This document shows positions 38,517 to 47,836 of a DNA stretch of 64,000 nucleotides, piece after piece. Each line of letters starts with the position of its first letter. The stretch's first letter is position 1. Origin of the DNA: Bradyrhizobium sp. CCBAU 53340 (GTDB taxonomy: Bacteria > Pseudomonadota > Alphaproteobacteria > Rhizobiales > Xanthobacteraceae); contig NZ_CP030055.1 in the NCBI RefSeq assembly GCF_015291645.1, positions 6,386,001 through 6,450,000 on the forward strand, written 5' to 3'. The notes beneath the pieces are model-generated. The model worked only from the letters and a program-made list of their open reading frames with translations, ran no database searches and was not told where the DNA came from. Made by a program: the position numbers and the translations under genes.

Positions 38517-38906
38517 TTACTGGTGCGCGGTCTCCCGCCCAGGCTCCGCGGACATATCCTCCGGGTGCCGCTTCTCGTAGTGCAGGAAGAGATCCAGCAG
38601 CGCCAGAAGCACGATGGCGATCCCGAAGCCGATGCTCAGATGCATCGCCCGCGTGTGCGGAAATCCGAGCAGCCAGGGCGAGGCGATGAGCCAGACGCCC
38701 ATCAGGACGTTGGTCCATTCCTCCCAGTCCCGGTAAGCGATGATCGCCGCCAGCGAGAGCACGACGATGATCGCACTCGTAACCCATAGATCGATCTTGC
38801 CTTGGCTATTGGTCAGCTTGAACAGCCACGGCGATACGAAGAGGACGGCGGCGAGAAACAGATTGTAGACGTCAGGGGCCGTTTCGCGTTCTTGCAGCCT
38901 GCTCAT
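38517..38906 (-). CDS. SPW-repeat membrane protein
   Basis: 129 residues, four membrane helices, with the SPW signature twice: LFVSPWLFKL and LIASPWLLGF. The two copies form an internal repeat separated by TSAIIVVLSLAAII and a charged EEWTNVLMG loop. SPW proteins are of unknown function and common in soil and plant-associated bacteria. It is a single gene convergent with the EF-Tu-like gene. Confidence 0.85.
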   Translation of the reverse strand: MSRLQERETAPDVYNLFLAAVLFVSPWLFKLTNSQGKIDLWVTSAIIVVLSLAAIIAYRDWEEWTNVLMGVWLIASPWLLGFPHTRAMHLSIGFGIAIVLLALLDLFLHYEKRHPEDMSAEPGRETAHQ

Positions 38907-39000
38907 GGCACAGCCTCCGCGAGGAATCTGTCAAAGCAAAGATCCGTAGGCGATTTGGTTCCTTTTCGTCGTGGACCAACTGGCTAGACTTTGGTCTCAT

Positions 39001-40017
39001 TCACGAGCCGAAGCGGCGGCGATAATCCTGCGGCGCGGTCGCGAGCACGCGCAAAAAACTGCGGCGCATGGTCTCTTCCGACCCGAAGCCGCAACGCTGG
39101 GATATCCGCTTCACCGGCAGGCGTGTCTCCGACAGCATTCGCCGAGCCGCTTCCACCCGCAATCGTTCGATCGCGCGCAGCGGCGTCAGTCCGGTGGCCT
39201 TGGAATAGTGGCGGCTGAAACTGCGCTCGCTCATGCCGGCCTGATGAGCCAGTCGCGGCAAGGAGAGGTCGCCGGCGAGATGCTTGTTGATCCAGTCGTG
39301 CAGCGCGCCGAATTCGTCCTCGGCCGATTGCAGCGACAGCGCCTCGCTGAACTGCGCCTGACCACCCGGCCGCTTGAGGAAGACGACGAGATAGCGCGCC
39401 ACGGCGAGCGCGGTGGTGCGGCCAAGATCCTCCTCGACCAAGGCCAGCGCCAGGTCGATGCCGGCCGTGACCCCGGCGGAGGTCCAGATGGCGCCGTCGC
39501 GCACGAAGATCGGATCGGACTCGACGCGTATGGCGGGGAAACGCTTCGCGAGCTCGGCGCAATATGACCAATGAGTCACCGCGCGCCGTCCGTCCAGGGC
39601 GCCCGACGCACCGAGCAGAAATGCGCCGGTGCAGACCGATGCAACGCGCCGCGCCTTTCTCACGCGCTGCCGCAACCAGCCCAGCAAGGCTGGATCGGAT
39701 GCAGCGAGATCAACGCCCGGGCCTCCGGCGACCACCAGCGTGTCCAGCGCGCTGCCGCTGCGCGGAAGCGGCTCCGCTGCAATCTCGAGTCCTGACGACG
39801 CCGTCACGCGCGCGCGATCTTTCGCGACCACGCGAAGGACATAAGGCGGCGTTCCTCCGGCCTCCACGATCTGCTCGTTGGCGGTCGCGAATACCTGGAG
39901 CGGTCCGGTGACGTCGAGCAACTGCACCGACGGATAGGCCAGCACCTCGATCACGCGCGCGGAGCTGGCCCGCGCACGGGACAGTGAACTTGGCGAGAAG
40001 CGAGGGGTCTTTGGCAT
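39001..40017 (-). CDS. GlxA-type regulator (DJ-1/PfpI domain plus AraC helix-turn-helix)
   Basis: 338 residues from the start chosen at 40017 (longer frames begin at 40059 or 40104). Residues about 30-205 are a DJ-1/PfpI-like amidotransferase domain (LAYPSVQLLDVTGPLQVF, SVCTGAFLLGASGAL with the elbow Cys, and TSAGVTAGIDLAL). The C-terminal AraC domain has LAHQAGMSERSFSRHYSKATG and PVKRISQRCGFGSEETMRRSF. Such proteins activate nearby catabolic genes in other bacteria. It is divergent by 60 bp from a stand-alone DJ-1-type gene and probably controls it. Confidence 0.9.
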   Translation of the reverse strand: MPKTPRFSPSSLSRARASSARVIEVLAYPSVQLLDVTGPLQVFATANEQIVEAGGTPPYVLRVVAKDRARVTASSGLEIAAEPLPRSGSALDTLVVAGGPGVDLAASDPALLGWLRQRVRKARRVASVCTGAFLLGASGALDGRRAVTHWSYCAELAKRFPAIRVESDPIFVRDGAIWTSAGVTAGIDLALALVEEDLGRTTALAVARYLVVFLKRPGGQAQFSEALSLQSAEDEFGALHDWINKHLAGDLSLPRLAHQAGMSERSFSRHYSKATGLTPLRAIERLRVEAARRMLSETRLPVKRISQRCGFGSEETMRRSFLRVLATAPQDYRRRFGS

Positions 40018-40077
40018 TTGCGCCACAGCGTGCCCGGTTAGAATGCCGCTGTCCAGCATCGAGTTGAGAGCGAAGCC

Positions 40078-40791
40078 ATGATCCCGCCCGAGACCCATCT
40101 GCAAATCGGATCCCTGCTGTTCGACGACCTCGACCAGATCGACCTCACCGGTCCCTTCGAGGTGCTATCGCGCATCCCCAACGCGACCTATCGCGTCTAT
40201 GCGAAAACGACCACGCCGGTGCGCGACCTCAAAGGCTTGCGGCTGACGCCGGATGCGACGCTCGCCGATGCGCCTCGGCTCGACGTGCTTCACGTGCCGG
40301 GCGGCTTCGGTCAGGAAGCCATCATGGAGGACGAGGAGGTGCTGTCCTGGATCCAGAAGCAGGTCGCAGGCGCCGGTCACATTTTCTCCGTCTGCACCGG
40401 TGCCCTGCTCCTCGGCGCGGCAGGATTGTTGCGCGAACGCCGGGCGACGACCCATTGGGCCTCGTTCCACCTGCTGCCGTTGTTCGGCGCCACTCCTGTC
40501 AATGAACGGGTGGTCGTCGACGGGAACTGGATCTTCGCCGCCGGGGTCACGGCCGGAATTGACGGTGCCCTCTGGCTCGCAGCCGAGCTCCGCGGCGACG
40601 ACACCGCGCGCGCGATCCAGCTCTACATGCAGTATGCGCCGGAACCGCCATTCGACAGTGGCACGCCGGAACGTGCCCCGCGCCCGATCCTCGACCAGGC
40701 GAGGCGCGCAGTCGCCGGCATCACCGCACAGCGCGAGGCAACGGCCCGGCGGGTCGCGGCTCGGCTCGGAATCGCCGCCGCCAATCTCTAG
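40078..40791 (+). CDS. DJ-1/PfpI-family protein (isonitrile hydratase-like)
   Basis: 237 residues, a single DJ-1/PfpI domain: LFDDLDQIDLTGPFEVLSR at the N-terminus, DVLHVPGGFGQEA, the nucleophile elbow FSVCTGALLLGAAGLL with Cys, THWASFHLLPLFGA and AAGVTAGIDGALWLAAEL. The closest characterised type I recall is the isonitrile hydratase InhA of Pseudomonas, which converts isonitriles to N-substituted formamides. It has 38 bp to a SnoaL-like gene downstream and a divergent GlxA-type regulator. Confidence 0.87.
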   Translation: MIPPETHLQIGSLLFDDLDQIDLTGPFEVLSRIPNATYRVYAKTTTPVRDLKGLRLTPDATLADAPRLDVLHVPGGFGQEAIMEDEEVLSWIQKQVAGAGHIFSVCTGALLLGAAGLLRERRATTHWASFHLLPLFGATPVNERVVVDGNWIFAAGVTAGIDGALWLAAELRGDDTARAIQLYMQYAPEPPFDSGTPERAPRPILDQARRAVAGITAQREATARRVAARLGIAAANL

Positions 40792-40829
40792 CTCGCAACG
40801 CTCATATCGACCAACCGAAGGAGAACAGC

Positions 40830-41219
40830 ATGAGCATAAAAACCTTTACCAGGACCGCTCCACCGGACTGGCTGCTCGCGATGTGGAAGGAGATCGACGA
40901 CAAGACGTTCGGCAAGGGTTTCGACTGTTTCGCCGAAGATGCCATCTGCAATCTCGGCGTCGCCGATTGGCACGGCCGCGAGGCGATCCGCAACAATCTG
41001 CGTCAGTTCATCGACCGCGGCTTTACGGCGCTCCACGACGTCGTCGAGTTCTGGGATAGTCCAGAGCTCAAGATCTTTCACGGCAAGGTCGCGATGCGTT
41101 TCGACGACCCAAACATCGCACCCGTGAGACCGACGATGGTCCATTTCTTCTATATGGACGAAAAGGATCCCACCAGGGTCAAGCGCTGGGTCGGAGCAGT
41201 CGGACCGACGGGATTTTAG
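40830..41219 (+). CDS. SnoaL/NTF2-like protein
   Basis: 129 residues, cone-shaped NTF2-like fold predicted: FAEDAICNLGVADWHGREAIRNNLRQFIDRGFTALHDVVEFW is the typical opening helix-strand block of SnoaL-type enzymes and ligand binders, with the end VHFFYMDEK as final strand. AAGGAGA before the ATG supports the start. It is downstream of the isonitrile-hydratase-like gene in the same direction and may act on the same substrate. No catalytic residue assignment is offered. Confidence 0.8.
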   Translation: MSIKTFTRTAPPDWLLAMWKEIDDKTFGKGFDCFAEDAICNLGVADWHGREAIRNNLRQFIDRGFTALHDVVEFWDSPELKIFHGKVAMRFDDPNIAPVRPTMVHFFYMDEKDPTRVKRWVGAVGPTGF

Positions 41220-41310
41220 CTGGCGCGTCGCCGACGGAATTCGGCGATGCAGGTTCCTCCACGACAACAGAGCCGGCTGCATCTCGGGATGTGGCCGGCT
41301 CATTCCTGAT

Positions 41311-41466
41311 CAGGTGACGCAAACATCGAAGAAGACAACCTCCTCCGGCCCCTGCAGATTGGTCGCGACGGAATACACGACCTTGACGCGCGCTCGTCGC
41401 TCGAAAATCGAAGACGGCTATCATCGGGATCAGACCAATTCGGACCGGGCCCGCCGCCATTCCCGC
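41311..41466 (-). pseudogene. Internally deleted pcaG relic
   Basis: On the minus strand this short piece encodes, in two frames, AAGPVRIGLIPMIAVFDF, matching the PcaG N-terminus (TAGPYVHIGLIPAMAGFDI), followed at once by RVKVVYSVATNLQGPEEVVFFDV, matching the PcaG C-terminus (GKVVYSFTVNLQGPDETVFFDV). About 160 central codons, including the catalytic body, are gone, and the two parts are in different frames. The intact pcaG is 915 bp to the right. It is a dead remnant of a second copy or duplication. Confidence 0.8.
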
Positions 41467-41744
41467 CGCTCCTACTTACCTTCGTATAGAGCGACCAATC
41501 CTTTGGATAGAGGTCCTTTACCTCCGTACAATTGAGCGTGAAACGCACACGTCTTAGCGTGGCTGCATTCGGTGCCCCGACGCCGGTGGCATGGACCTCC
41601 CATAGCCTTGGCGCAAGACGGCCATGCCTGTCCGGTCGTCTGCGCCACTTTTTCAACGGGCGATTGTCCCTTTTCAGTGTTTCATGGGGGCACACAGGAC
41701 CCGGCACCTAGCAGCTTCCAGGCGGAACTGGGGATTTGTGCATC
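41467..41744. other. Intergenic stretch between the pcaG relic and the NYN gene
   Basis: A leftward frame here shows RVRFTLNCTEVKDLYPKDW and similar text but no supported start; it reads as further decayed sequence. No promoter could be assigned with confidence for the rightward gene, although CTGGGGA lies just before its ATG. Together with 41220-41310 it flanks the relic. Confidence 0.4.
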
Positions 41745-42356
41745 ATGTCCTGGCCCAAGATCGCGCTCTTCATCGACGGCTCGAATCTTTATGCGACCAC
41801 CAAGGCACTCGGCTTCGACATCGATTACAGGCGCCTGCTCAGCGAATTTCAGGGTCGCGGCACCCTGCTGCGGGCCTTCTACTACACGACGATCATCGAA
41901 GATCAGGAATATTCGTCGATCCGCCCGTTGATCGATTGGCTCGACTATAATGGCTACACCGTCGTCACCAAGCTGACCAAGGAATTCATCGACGCCACCA
42001 CCGGCCGCCGCAAGGTGAAGCGCAGCATGGATGTCGATCTCGCCGTGAATGCGATGGAGCTCGCCGGGCACGTCGATCAGATCGTACTGTTCTCCGGCGA
42101 TGGGGACTTTCGGTCGCTGGTGGAGGCCGTGCAGCGGCGTGGCGTCCGCGTGACGGTGGTCTCGACGCTCATCACCCAGCCGCCGATGGTCGCCGACGAG
42201 CTGCGCCGGCAGGCGGACGTCTTCACCGATCTGGCAGAACTAAAACCAAAAGTGGGGCGCGATCCGGCCGAACGGCCGGGATCGCGGGAAATACGTCAGC
42301 AGCCATCGCAATTCCTCAGCCGCGGAACGGTCAATCGAAGTGATCGGGTCGAATGA
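41745..42356 (+). CDS. NYN-domain (LabA/DUF88-like) putative ribonuclease
   Basis: 203 residues. The NYN fold shows the expected acidic sites: ALFIDGSNLY at the N-terminus, RSMDVDLAVNAMEL in the middle and LFSGDGDFRSLVEAVQRRG, with at least four Asp that would bind a metal as in PIN nucleases. ATG at 41745 is chosen; a TTG three codons earlier is possible. The C-terminal 35 residues are unstructured. NYN proteins cut RNA in the cases studied. It is isolated between the pcaG relic and pcaHG. Confidence 0.85.
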   Translation: MSWPKIALFIDGSNLYATTKALGFDIDYRRLLSEFQGRGTLLRAFYYTTIIEDQEYSSIRPLIDWLDYNGYTVVTKLTKEFIDATTGRRKVKRSMDVDLAVNAMELAGHVDQIVLFSGDGDFRSLVEAVQRRGVRVTVVSTLITQPPMVADELRRQADVFTDLAELKPKVGRDPAERPGSREIRQQPSQFLSRGTVNRSDRVE

Positions 42357-42380
42357 TCCTGGCTGACGGCTGTCAGTTCG

Positions 42381-43007
42381 TCAGACGTCGAAGAACACGG
42401 TCTCGTCCGGCCCCTGCAGATTGACCGTGAAGGAATACACGACCTTGCCGGCACGCTCGCTCCGTGTGGCGATCAATGTCTTGCGACGCACTGGCGGCTC
42501 GACCAGGTTGAGCACGGGATCGGCGGCGTTAGCGGCTTCCTCGTCGGAGAAATAGAGTCGCGTGTTGAGGCCGATATTGATGCCGCGCGCGACGATCCAG
42601 AGGTTGACGTGCGGCGCGCATTTGCGACCCGTCCTGTCGACGATCGCGCCGGGCTTGATGGTCTCGAAAGTCACCACCCCGCTCTCGAAGTCGGAGCCGG
42701 CGCGACCCCAGCCGCGGAAGTCCTGATCCAGCGCACCGGTTGAGCGGTGGGCCGGATGGTTGTAGCGGCCGGCGGCATTGGCCTGCCAGATCTCGAGCAA
42801 CACGTCGCGCAACGGCGTGCCGCTGCCGTCGAGCACCTTGCCTTCCAGCGTGATGCGTTCGCCTTGCGTGTTCGGCGTCACCAGCACGTTGGAAAAGTTC
42901 TTCTCGAAGATGTCGAAGCCGGCCATGGCCGGGATGAGGCCGATGTGGACATAGGGCCCGGCGGTCTGCGAGGCGGTTTCCTTGAGATAGTTGAGCGGCT
43001 GCGGCAT
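42381..43007 (-). CDS. pcaG: Protocatechuate 3,4-dioxygenase alpha subunit
   Basis: 208 residues, typical alpha size. It opens YLKETASQTAGPYVHIGLIP and has the intradiol dioxygenase core VLDGSGTPLRDVLLEIWQANAAGRYNH, followed by the shared RTGRKCAPHVNLWIVARGIN region. The alpha subunit lacks the full iron-ligand set, as expected. It pairs with PcaH (gap 4 bp) to open protocatechuate to beta-carboxy-cis,cis-muconate. A degraded second copy lies nearby at 41311-41466. Confidence 0.97.
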   Translation of the reverse strand: MPQPLNYLKETASQTAGPYVHIGLIPAMAGFDIFEKNFSNVLVTPNTQGERITLEGKVLDGSGTPLRDVLLEIWQANAAGRYNHPAHRSTGALDQDFRGWGRAGSDFESGVVTFETIKPGAIVDRTGRKCAPHVNLWIVARGINIGLNTRLYFSDEEAANAADPVLNLVEPPVRRKTLIATRSERAGKVVYSFTVNLQGPDETVFFDV

Positions 43008-43011
43008 TTGC

Positions 43012-43839
<828 letters not shown>

Positions 43840-43891
43840 TTATTGAACGATAATGCCGCCCCCTATTCTCAAGATAAATAGATCGATTATA

Positions 43892-44821
43892 ATGAATCCC
43901 ATGAACAAAATCGATCATTTGGCCCTCGACGGCCACGCCCTCGAACTGTTCCTCGCCGTGCTGGAGGAAGGCTCGGTCACGGCGGCCGCGACGCGGCTCG
44001 GCCTGACGCAATCCGCAGTCAGCCACAGCCTCAACAAGCTGCGGCGGATCGTCGGCGATCCGCTGTTCGCAAAATCCGGCCGCGGCATCGTCGCAACCGC
44101 CCATGCCCAGGCGCTGGCCGCCAAGGCACGCGCGCTGATCGACGAGATGCGGAGCTTTGCCGGTGGCGTCACGTTCGAGCCGGCAAGCGCGCAGCTGTCG
44201 CTGACGATCGCCGCCAACGACTTCCAGCGCGACCTGCTGTTGCCGCGGTTCTTCGACCATGTCGCGGCGCAGGTAAAGAGCTTGAACCTGCGCGTGCTTC
44301 CCTCGCAATCTCCCACACCCGCGATGTTGCGCGAGAACCGCTGCGACCTTCTGATCACACCGCTGCCGCCGTCCGGCGTCGACATCGTACAGAAGCGCCT
44401 GCTGAGCGATCACTATGTCTGCTATTACGACGCCAAGGCGCGTCCCGCGCCAACCGACCGCAACGCCTATCTCGCGGCACGCCACATCACCGTGGTTTAC
44501 ACCGACAACGAGCGGCTCGACTTCGACCGTCGGCTCGCTGCCAACGGTTTCCATCGCGACATTGCCATCTCCGTGCCGAGCTTCTCCGGCGTACCGTCGT
44601 TTCTGCGCGGCTCGCAGATGCTGGCGAGCATGCCGAGCCTGCTCGCCTCCGGCGTCATGCACGGATTCGCACAGGCGCGGATTCCGCTAGCTTCACGCAC
44701 GCGTACGCTAGCCGAGCTGCCGATGTTCATGGTCTGGCACCAGCGCTACCAGAAGGACCCGGCGCATCGCTGGGTCAGGGGCCAGCTCGAGACGATCGCA
44801 GCGACGGCCGCGGACGGCTGA
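43892..44821 (+). CDS. LysR-family transcriptional regulator
   Basis: 309 residues. Winged helix-turn-helix near residues 15-75 (LELFLAVLEEGSVTAAATRLGLTQSAVSHSLNKL) and a periplasmic-binding-fold effector domain after it. It is divergent from pcaHG with a 97-bp gap, which suggests that it controls that pair. It differs in sequence from the PcaQ type that regulates pca genes in Agrobacterium, so I do not name it. A start at 43853 is also in frame. Confidence 0.88.
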   Translation: MNPMNKIDHLALDGHALELFLAVLEEGSVTAAATRLGLTQSAVSHSLNKLRRIVGDPLFAKSGRGIVATAHAQALAAKARALIDEMRSFAGGVTFEPASAQLSLTIAANDFQRDLLLPRFFDHVAAQVKSLNLRVLPSQSPTPAMLRENRCDLLITPLPPSGVDIVQKRLLSDHYVCYYDAKARPAPTDRNAYLAARHITVVYTDNERLDFDRRLAANGFHRDIAISVPSFSGVPSFLRGSQMLASMPSLLASGVMHGFAQARIPLASRTRTLAELPMFMVWHQRYQKDPAHRWVRGQLETIAATAADG

Positions 44822-44965
44822 ACGCATCGGCTGCGTCCTATCGGCCACACCCACGTGCGGAAATGCTGCGCGGAGCGCAGTAGCAAGCCGACTTCAACCG
44901 AACGGTTGATGCGCAATCTGTGATTGCTCGTCACGGTCGCGCCACAGGCGTGACGAGGTGAATCA

Positions 44966-46177
44966 ATGAAGAAAAGACTTGCGCTCATGATCGGTGCAAT
45001 TGCGGCGTTGACGACGACTGGCACCGCTGCCGGTGAACTCGAAGACGTCAATGCGCGCCTTGAACAGCTGGAACGCCAGAATGCTGCAATTCGTAAGGAA
45101 AATGCCGCTTTGCGCGAGAACCAGCGATTGCTGGAAGAGAATAGCCGGCTGAAATCGCAGGGCACGCGCGCTTCGATCGAACCCGGCAGGACTCCGCTCC
45201 GATCGCACCAGGAAAAGGCTGCGTTCGCCTCGACCACCGTTCCTTCGCCACAAAGCCGCGATCCGTTGCAGGCCCATGCCGCCTTGGCGGTCAAGGCCCT
45301 GCCGACTGAAGCGCCGGGGCAGTTCAGGGCCTGGATCGAGGGCGGCGCGATCTGGAGCGGTGGGGATCCCGTATTCAGCAACTACAGCGGCAACAACAAT
45401 GTCACAGGTGTCTTTGATCTGACGCCCAAGGTCGGCTGGGAAACAGCTGTCGGATTCGACCATCGCTTCGCCGGATCCTTCTGGCACATCGGCGGCCAAT
45501 TCCGCTACGGCGAAGGCGGCAAGACCGACGGCACACGAACGATCGGCTTCAGCGGCGGTGGGCTGACGGGAACGCAGACTCTTGGGGCCGCTTACAAGGA
45601 GACCCACTGGCTTGCTGATCTTGCGGTCGGGCGTGATATCGCTGGACGCGGCCCAGACGCACTCCAGCTCAAGGCTGGTCTTCGTATTGCAGAGTTTGCC
45701 GTCCGGAGTTCGACTTCCAATGTCCAGGCGGCCACAGCCCCCGGCATCTCCGCCACGCAATCGAATTTCGATGATACGCGCGCGAGCTTCCTGGGCGCCG
45801 GACCGCTTATCGGTCTGGAAGGCTCGGTCCGATTCGCCGGCCAATGGTCGTTCGATTATAGCGGCGACGTCGCCTTGCTATTGGGTCGGCAGCAATCGCA
45901 GATCACAGCGAGGAGCTTGTTTGTTGGTAGCCCGCCCCCCACGGTGATCGATCAGATCGCTACAGGCAGTGACCGGCTGTTTGCCGGCGCGCTGAGCGCC
46001 GACATCCAGGTCGGCGTTTCCTATTGGGTGACGCAGAACCTCAAGCTTGGTGCCAGCTACCGGCTCGATGCCTTCGTCAACGTGTTCAACGAGACCGGCT
46101 CGTCCAACGCCGGTTTCACACCGGACCGCACGCACGGTCCGCGCGTCACGCTCACCGGGCAGTTCGACGCAATGTAA
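44966..46177 (+). CDS. Outer-membrane beta-barrel protein with N-terminal coiled coil
   Basis: 403 residues: signal peptide KKRLALMIGAIAALTTTGTAAG, then a short leucine/asparagine heptad coiled coil (VNARLEQLERQNAAIRKENAAL, about residues 27-60), and a C-terminal Gly/Tyr/Phe-alternating barrel of about 290 residues (WETAVGFDHRFAGSFWHIGGQFRYG, SYWVTQNLKLGASYRLDAF). This resembles the Lpg1974-type pore-forming barrel family. It probably sits in the outer membrane; substrate unknown. Single gene. Confidence 0.8.
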   Translation: MKKRLALMIGAIAALTTTGTAAGELEDVNARLEQLERQNAAIRKENAALRENQRLLEENSRLKSQGTRASIEPGRTPLRSHQEKAAFASTTVPSPQSRDPLQAHAALAVKALPTEAPGQFRAWIEGGAIWSGGDPVFSNYSGNNNVTGVFDLTPKVGWETAVGFDHRFAGSFWHIGGQFRYGEGGKTDGTRTIGFSGGGLTGTQTLGAAYKETHWLADLAVGRDIAGRGPDALQLKAGLRIAEFAVRSSTSNVQAATAPGISATQSNFDDTRASFLGAGPLIGLEGSVRFAGQWSFDYSGDVALLLGRQQSQITARSLFVGSPPPTVIDQIATGSDRLFAGALSADIQVGVSYWVTQNLKLGASYRLDAFVNVFNETGSSNAGFTPDRTHGPRVTLTGQFDAM

Positions 46178-46298
46178 GGCACGATCGCAGAGGATCGTTT
46201 GGGTGCGCGGCACCCGGCTCGGCGCGCGGTCACCAGCGACGGCCTGTCCCGCCCGAAACCCACTGGTTGCGCGCGGGCGGCCACGCTAGAATTCGGTC

Positions 46299-47603
46299 AT
46301 GACAGTGACCGACATTGCGAGCCGAACCTACAATCACAGCTGGCGGCTGGATCCCATCATCCGCAGCCTGCTTGATACCGATTTCTATAAACTATTGATG
46401 TTACAGATGATTCGGGAGGACTACCCGGATCAGCAGGTCACCTTCTCGGTGATCAACCGCTCGCGCCATGTGCGCCTTGCCGAGACCATCGACGAGGGCG
46501 AGCTGCGCGCCCAGCTCGACCACGCCCGGACCATCCGCTTCTCCAAGAAGGAGCTGATCTGGCTCGCCGGTAACACCTTTTACGGCAAGACCCACATGTT
46601 CTCGGCGGACTTCATCCGCTGGCTGGCAGAATTCCGCCTTCCCGAATACGAGCTGCGCAAGGTCGAAGGCCAGTACGAAATCCATTTCCACGGGCCGTGG
46701 ACCCACAGCACGATGTGGGAGATTCCGGCGCTCGCCATCCTCAACGAATTGCGCTCGCGTTCGGCGATGAAGGGCCGCGGCCGCTTCGAGCTCGACGTGC
46801 TCTATGCCCGGGCCAAGGCCAAGCTGTGGACCAAGGTCGAGCGGCTGCGCAAGCTGGAGAATTTGCGGCTGTCCGATTTCGGCACGCGCCGTCGCCACGG
46901 CTTTCTCTGGCAGCGCTGGTGCGTGGAAGCGGTGAAGGAAGGTCTGGGATCGTCCTTCATCGGCACCTCCAACGTACTGCTCGCCATGGACAACGATCTC
47001 GAAGCCATCGGCACCAATGCGCACGAGCTGCCGATGGTCGCAGCCGCGCTCGCCAAGGACGATGAGGAATTGCGCTGGGCGCCCTATCGCATCCTCGACC
47101 AGTGGCGCCAGACCTATGGCGGCAATCTGCTGATCGCACTGCCCGACGCCTTCGGCACCAAGGCTTTCCTGCGCGATGCGCCGGAATGGGTGGCCGACTG
47201 GACCGGCTTCCGCCCCGACAGCGCGCCGCCGATCCAGGCCGGCGAGGAAATCGTCGCCTGGTGGCAGAAGAAGGGCCGCAACCCCAAGGACAAGCTGCTC
47301 GTCTTCTCCGACGCGATGGACGTCGGCTCGATCGAGGACACCTATCATCACTTCGCCGGCCGCGTCCGGCTCTCCTTCGGCTGGGGCACCAACCTCACCA
47401 ACGATTTCGTCGGCTGTGCGCCGGACGGCTCGTTCAACCTCGATCCCATCTCGCTGGTCTGCAAGGTGTCCTCGGTCGACGGACGTCCGGCCGTCAAGCT
47501 CTCCGACAATCCGGAGAAGGCAACCGGCATGCCCTCGGAGATCGAGCGGTATTTGCGCGTGTTCGGCGATGCTGGTCGCGTGCGCAAGCCGGTGCTGGTC
47601 TAA
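46299..47603 (+). CDS. pncB: Nicotinate phosphoribosyltransferase
   Basis: 434 residues, full length. The N-terminal [47 protein letters not shown] and [12 protein letters not shown], and [12 protein letters not shown] are typical of the dimeric NAPRTase family. The FGTRRRH segment near residue 190 carries the phosphorylated His. It makes nicotinate mononucleotide from nicotinate and PRPP in the Preiss-Handler salvage route to NAD. It is a single gene downstream of the outer membrane protein. Confidence 0.96.
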   Translation: MTVTDIASRTYNHSWRLDPIIRSLLDTDFYKLLMLQMIREDYPDQQVTFSVINRSRHVRLAETIDEGELRAQLDHARTIRFSKKELIWLAGNTFYGKTHMFSADFIRWLAEFRLPEYELRKVEGQYEIHFHGPWTHSTMWEIPALAILNELRSRSAMKGRGRFELDVLYARAKAKLWTKVERLRKLENLRLSDFGTRRRHGFLWQRWCVEAVKEGLGSSFIGTSNVLLAMDNDLEAIGTNAHELPMVAAALAKDDEELRWAPYRILDQWRQTYGGNLLIALPDAFGTKAFLRDAPEWVADWTGFRPDSAPPIQAGEEIVAWWQKKGRNPKDKLLVFSDAMDVGSIEDTYHHFAGRVRLSFGWGTNLTNDFVGCAPDGSFNLDPISLVCKVSSVDGRPAVKLSDNPEKATGMPSEIERYLRVFGDAGRVRKPVLV

Positions 47604-47836
47604 CGCCAGGCTGAAATTCTCTGGATCGGGTGAATCGCGAAGGCGGGATTTGCGACATGGGTGCGCAAGTTCCGGCTGCGTAGCATTTGCCGCGATCTGC
47701 GTGCATCCGTTTCATGGCGCTTTCACCCTGCGCGACGGTCTCGCTGCTATTTCAGGTAGAGTTAAGCAGCATTTCCCTCTGGTTCGCGTTATCAGCGAAC
47801 GCTCCGCTGGGATCGTCGAGCGATTTGGGGAACGCA

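Noticed and set aside
41300..41707. 135-codon minus-strand frame with RVRFTLNCTEVKDLYPKDW
   Set aside because: It runs out of frame through the pcaG remnant and has no supported start, so it was not called as a gene.
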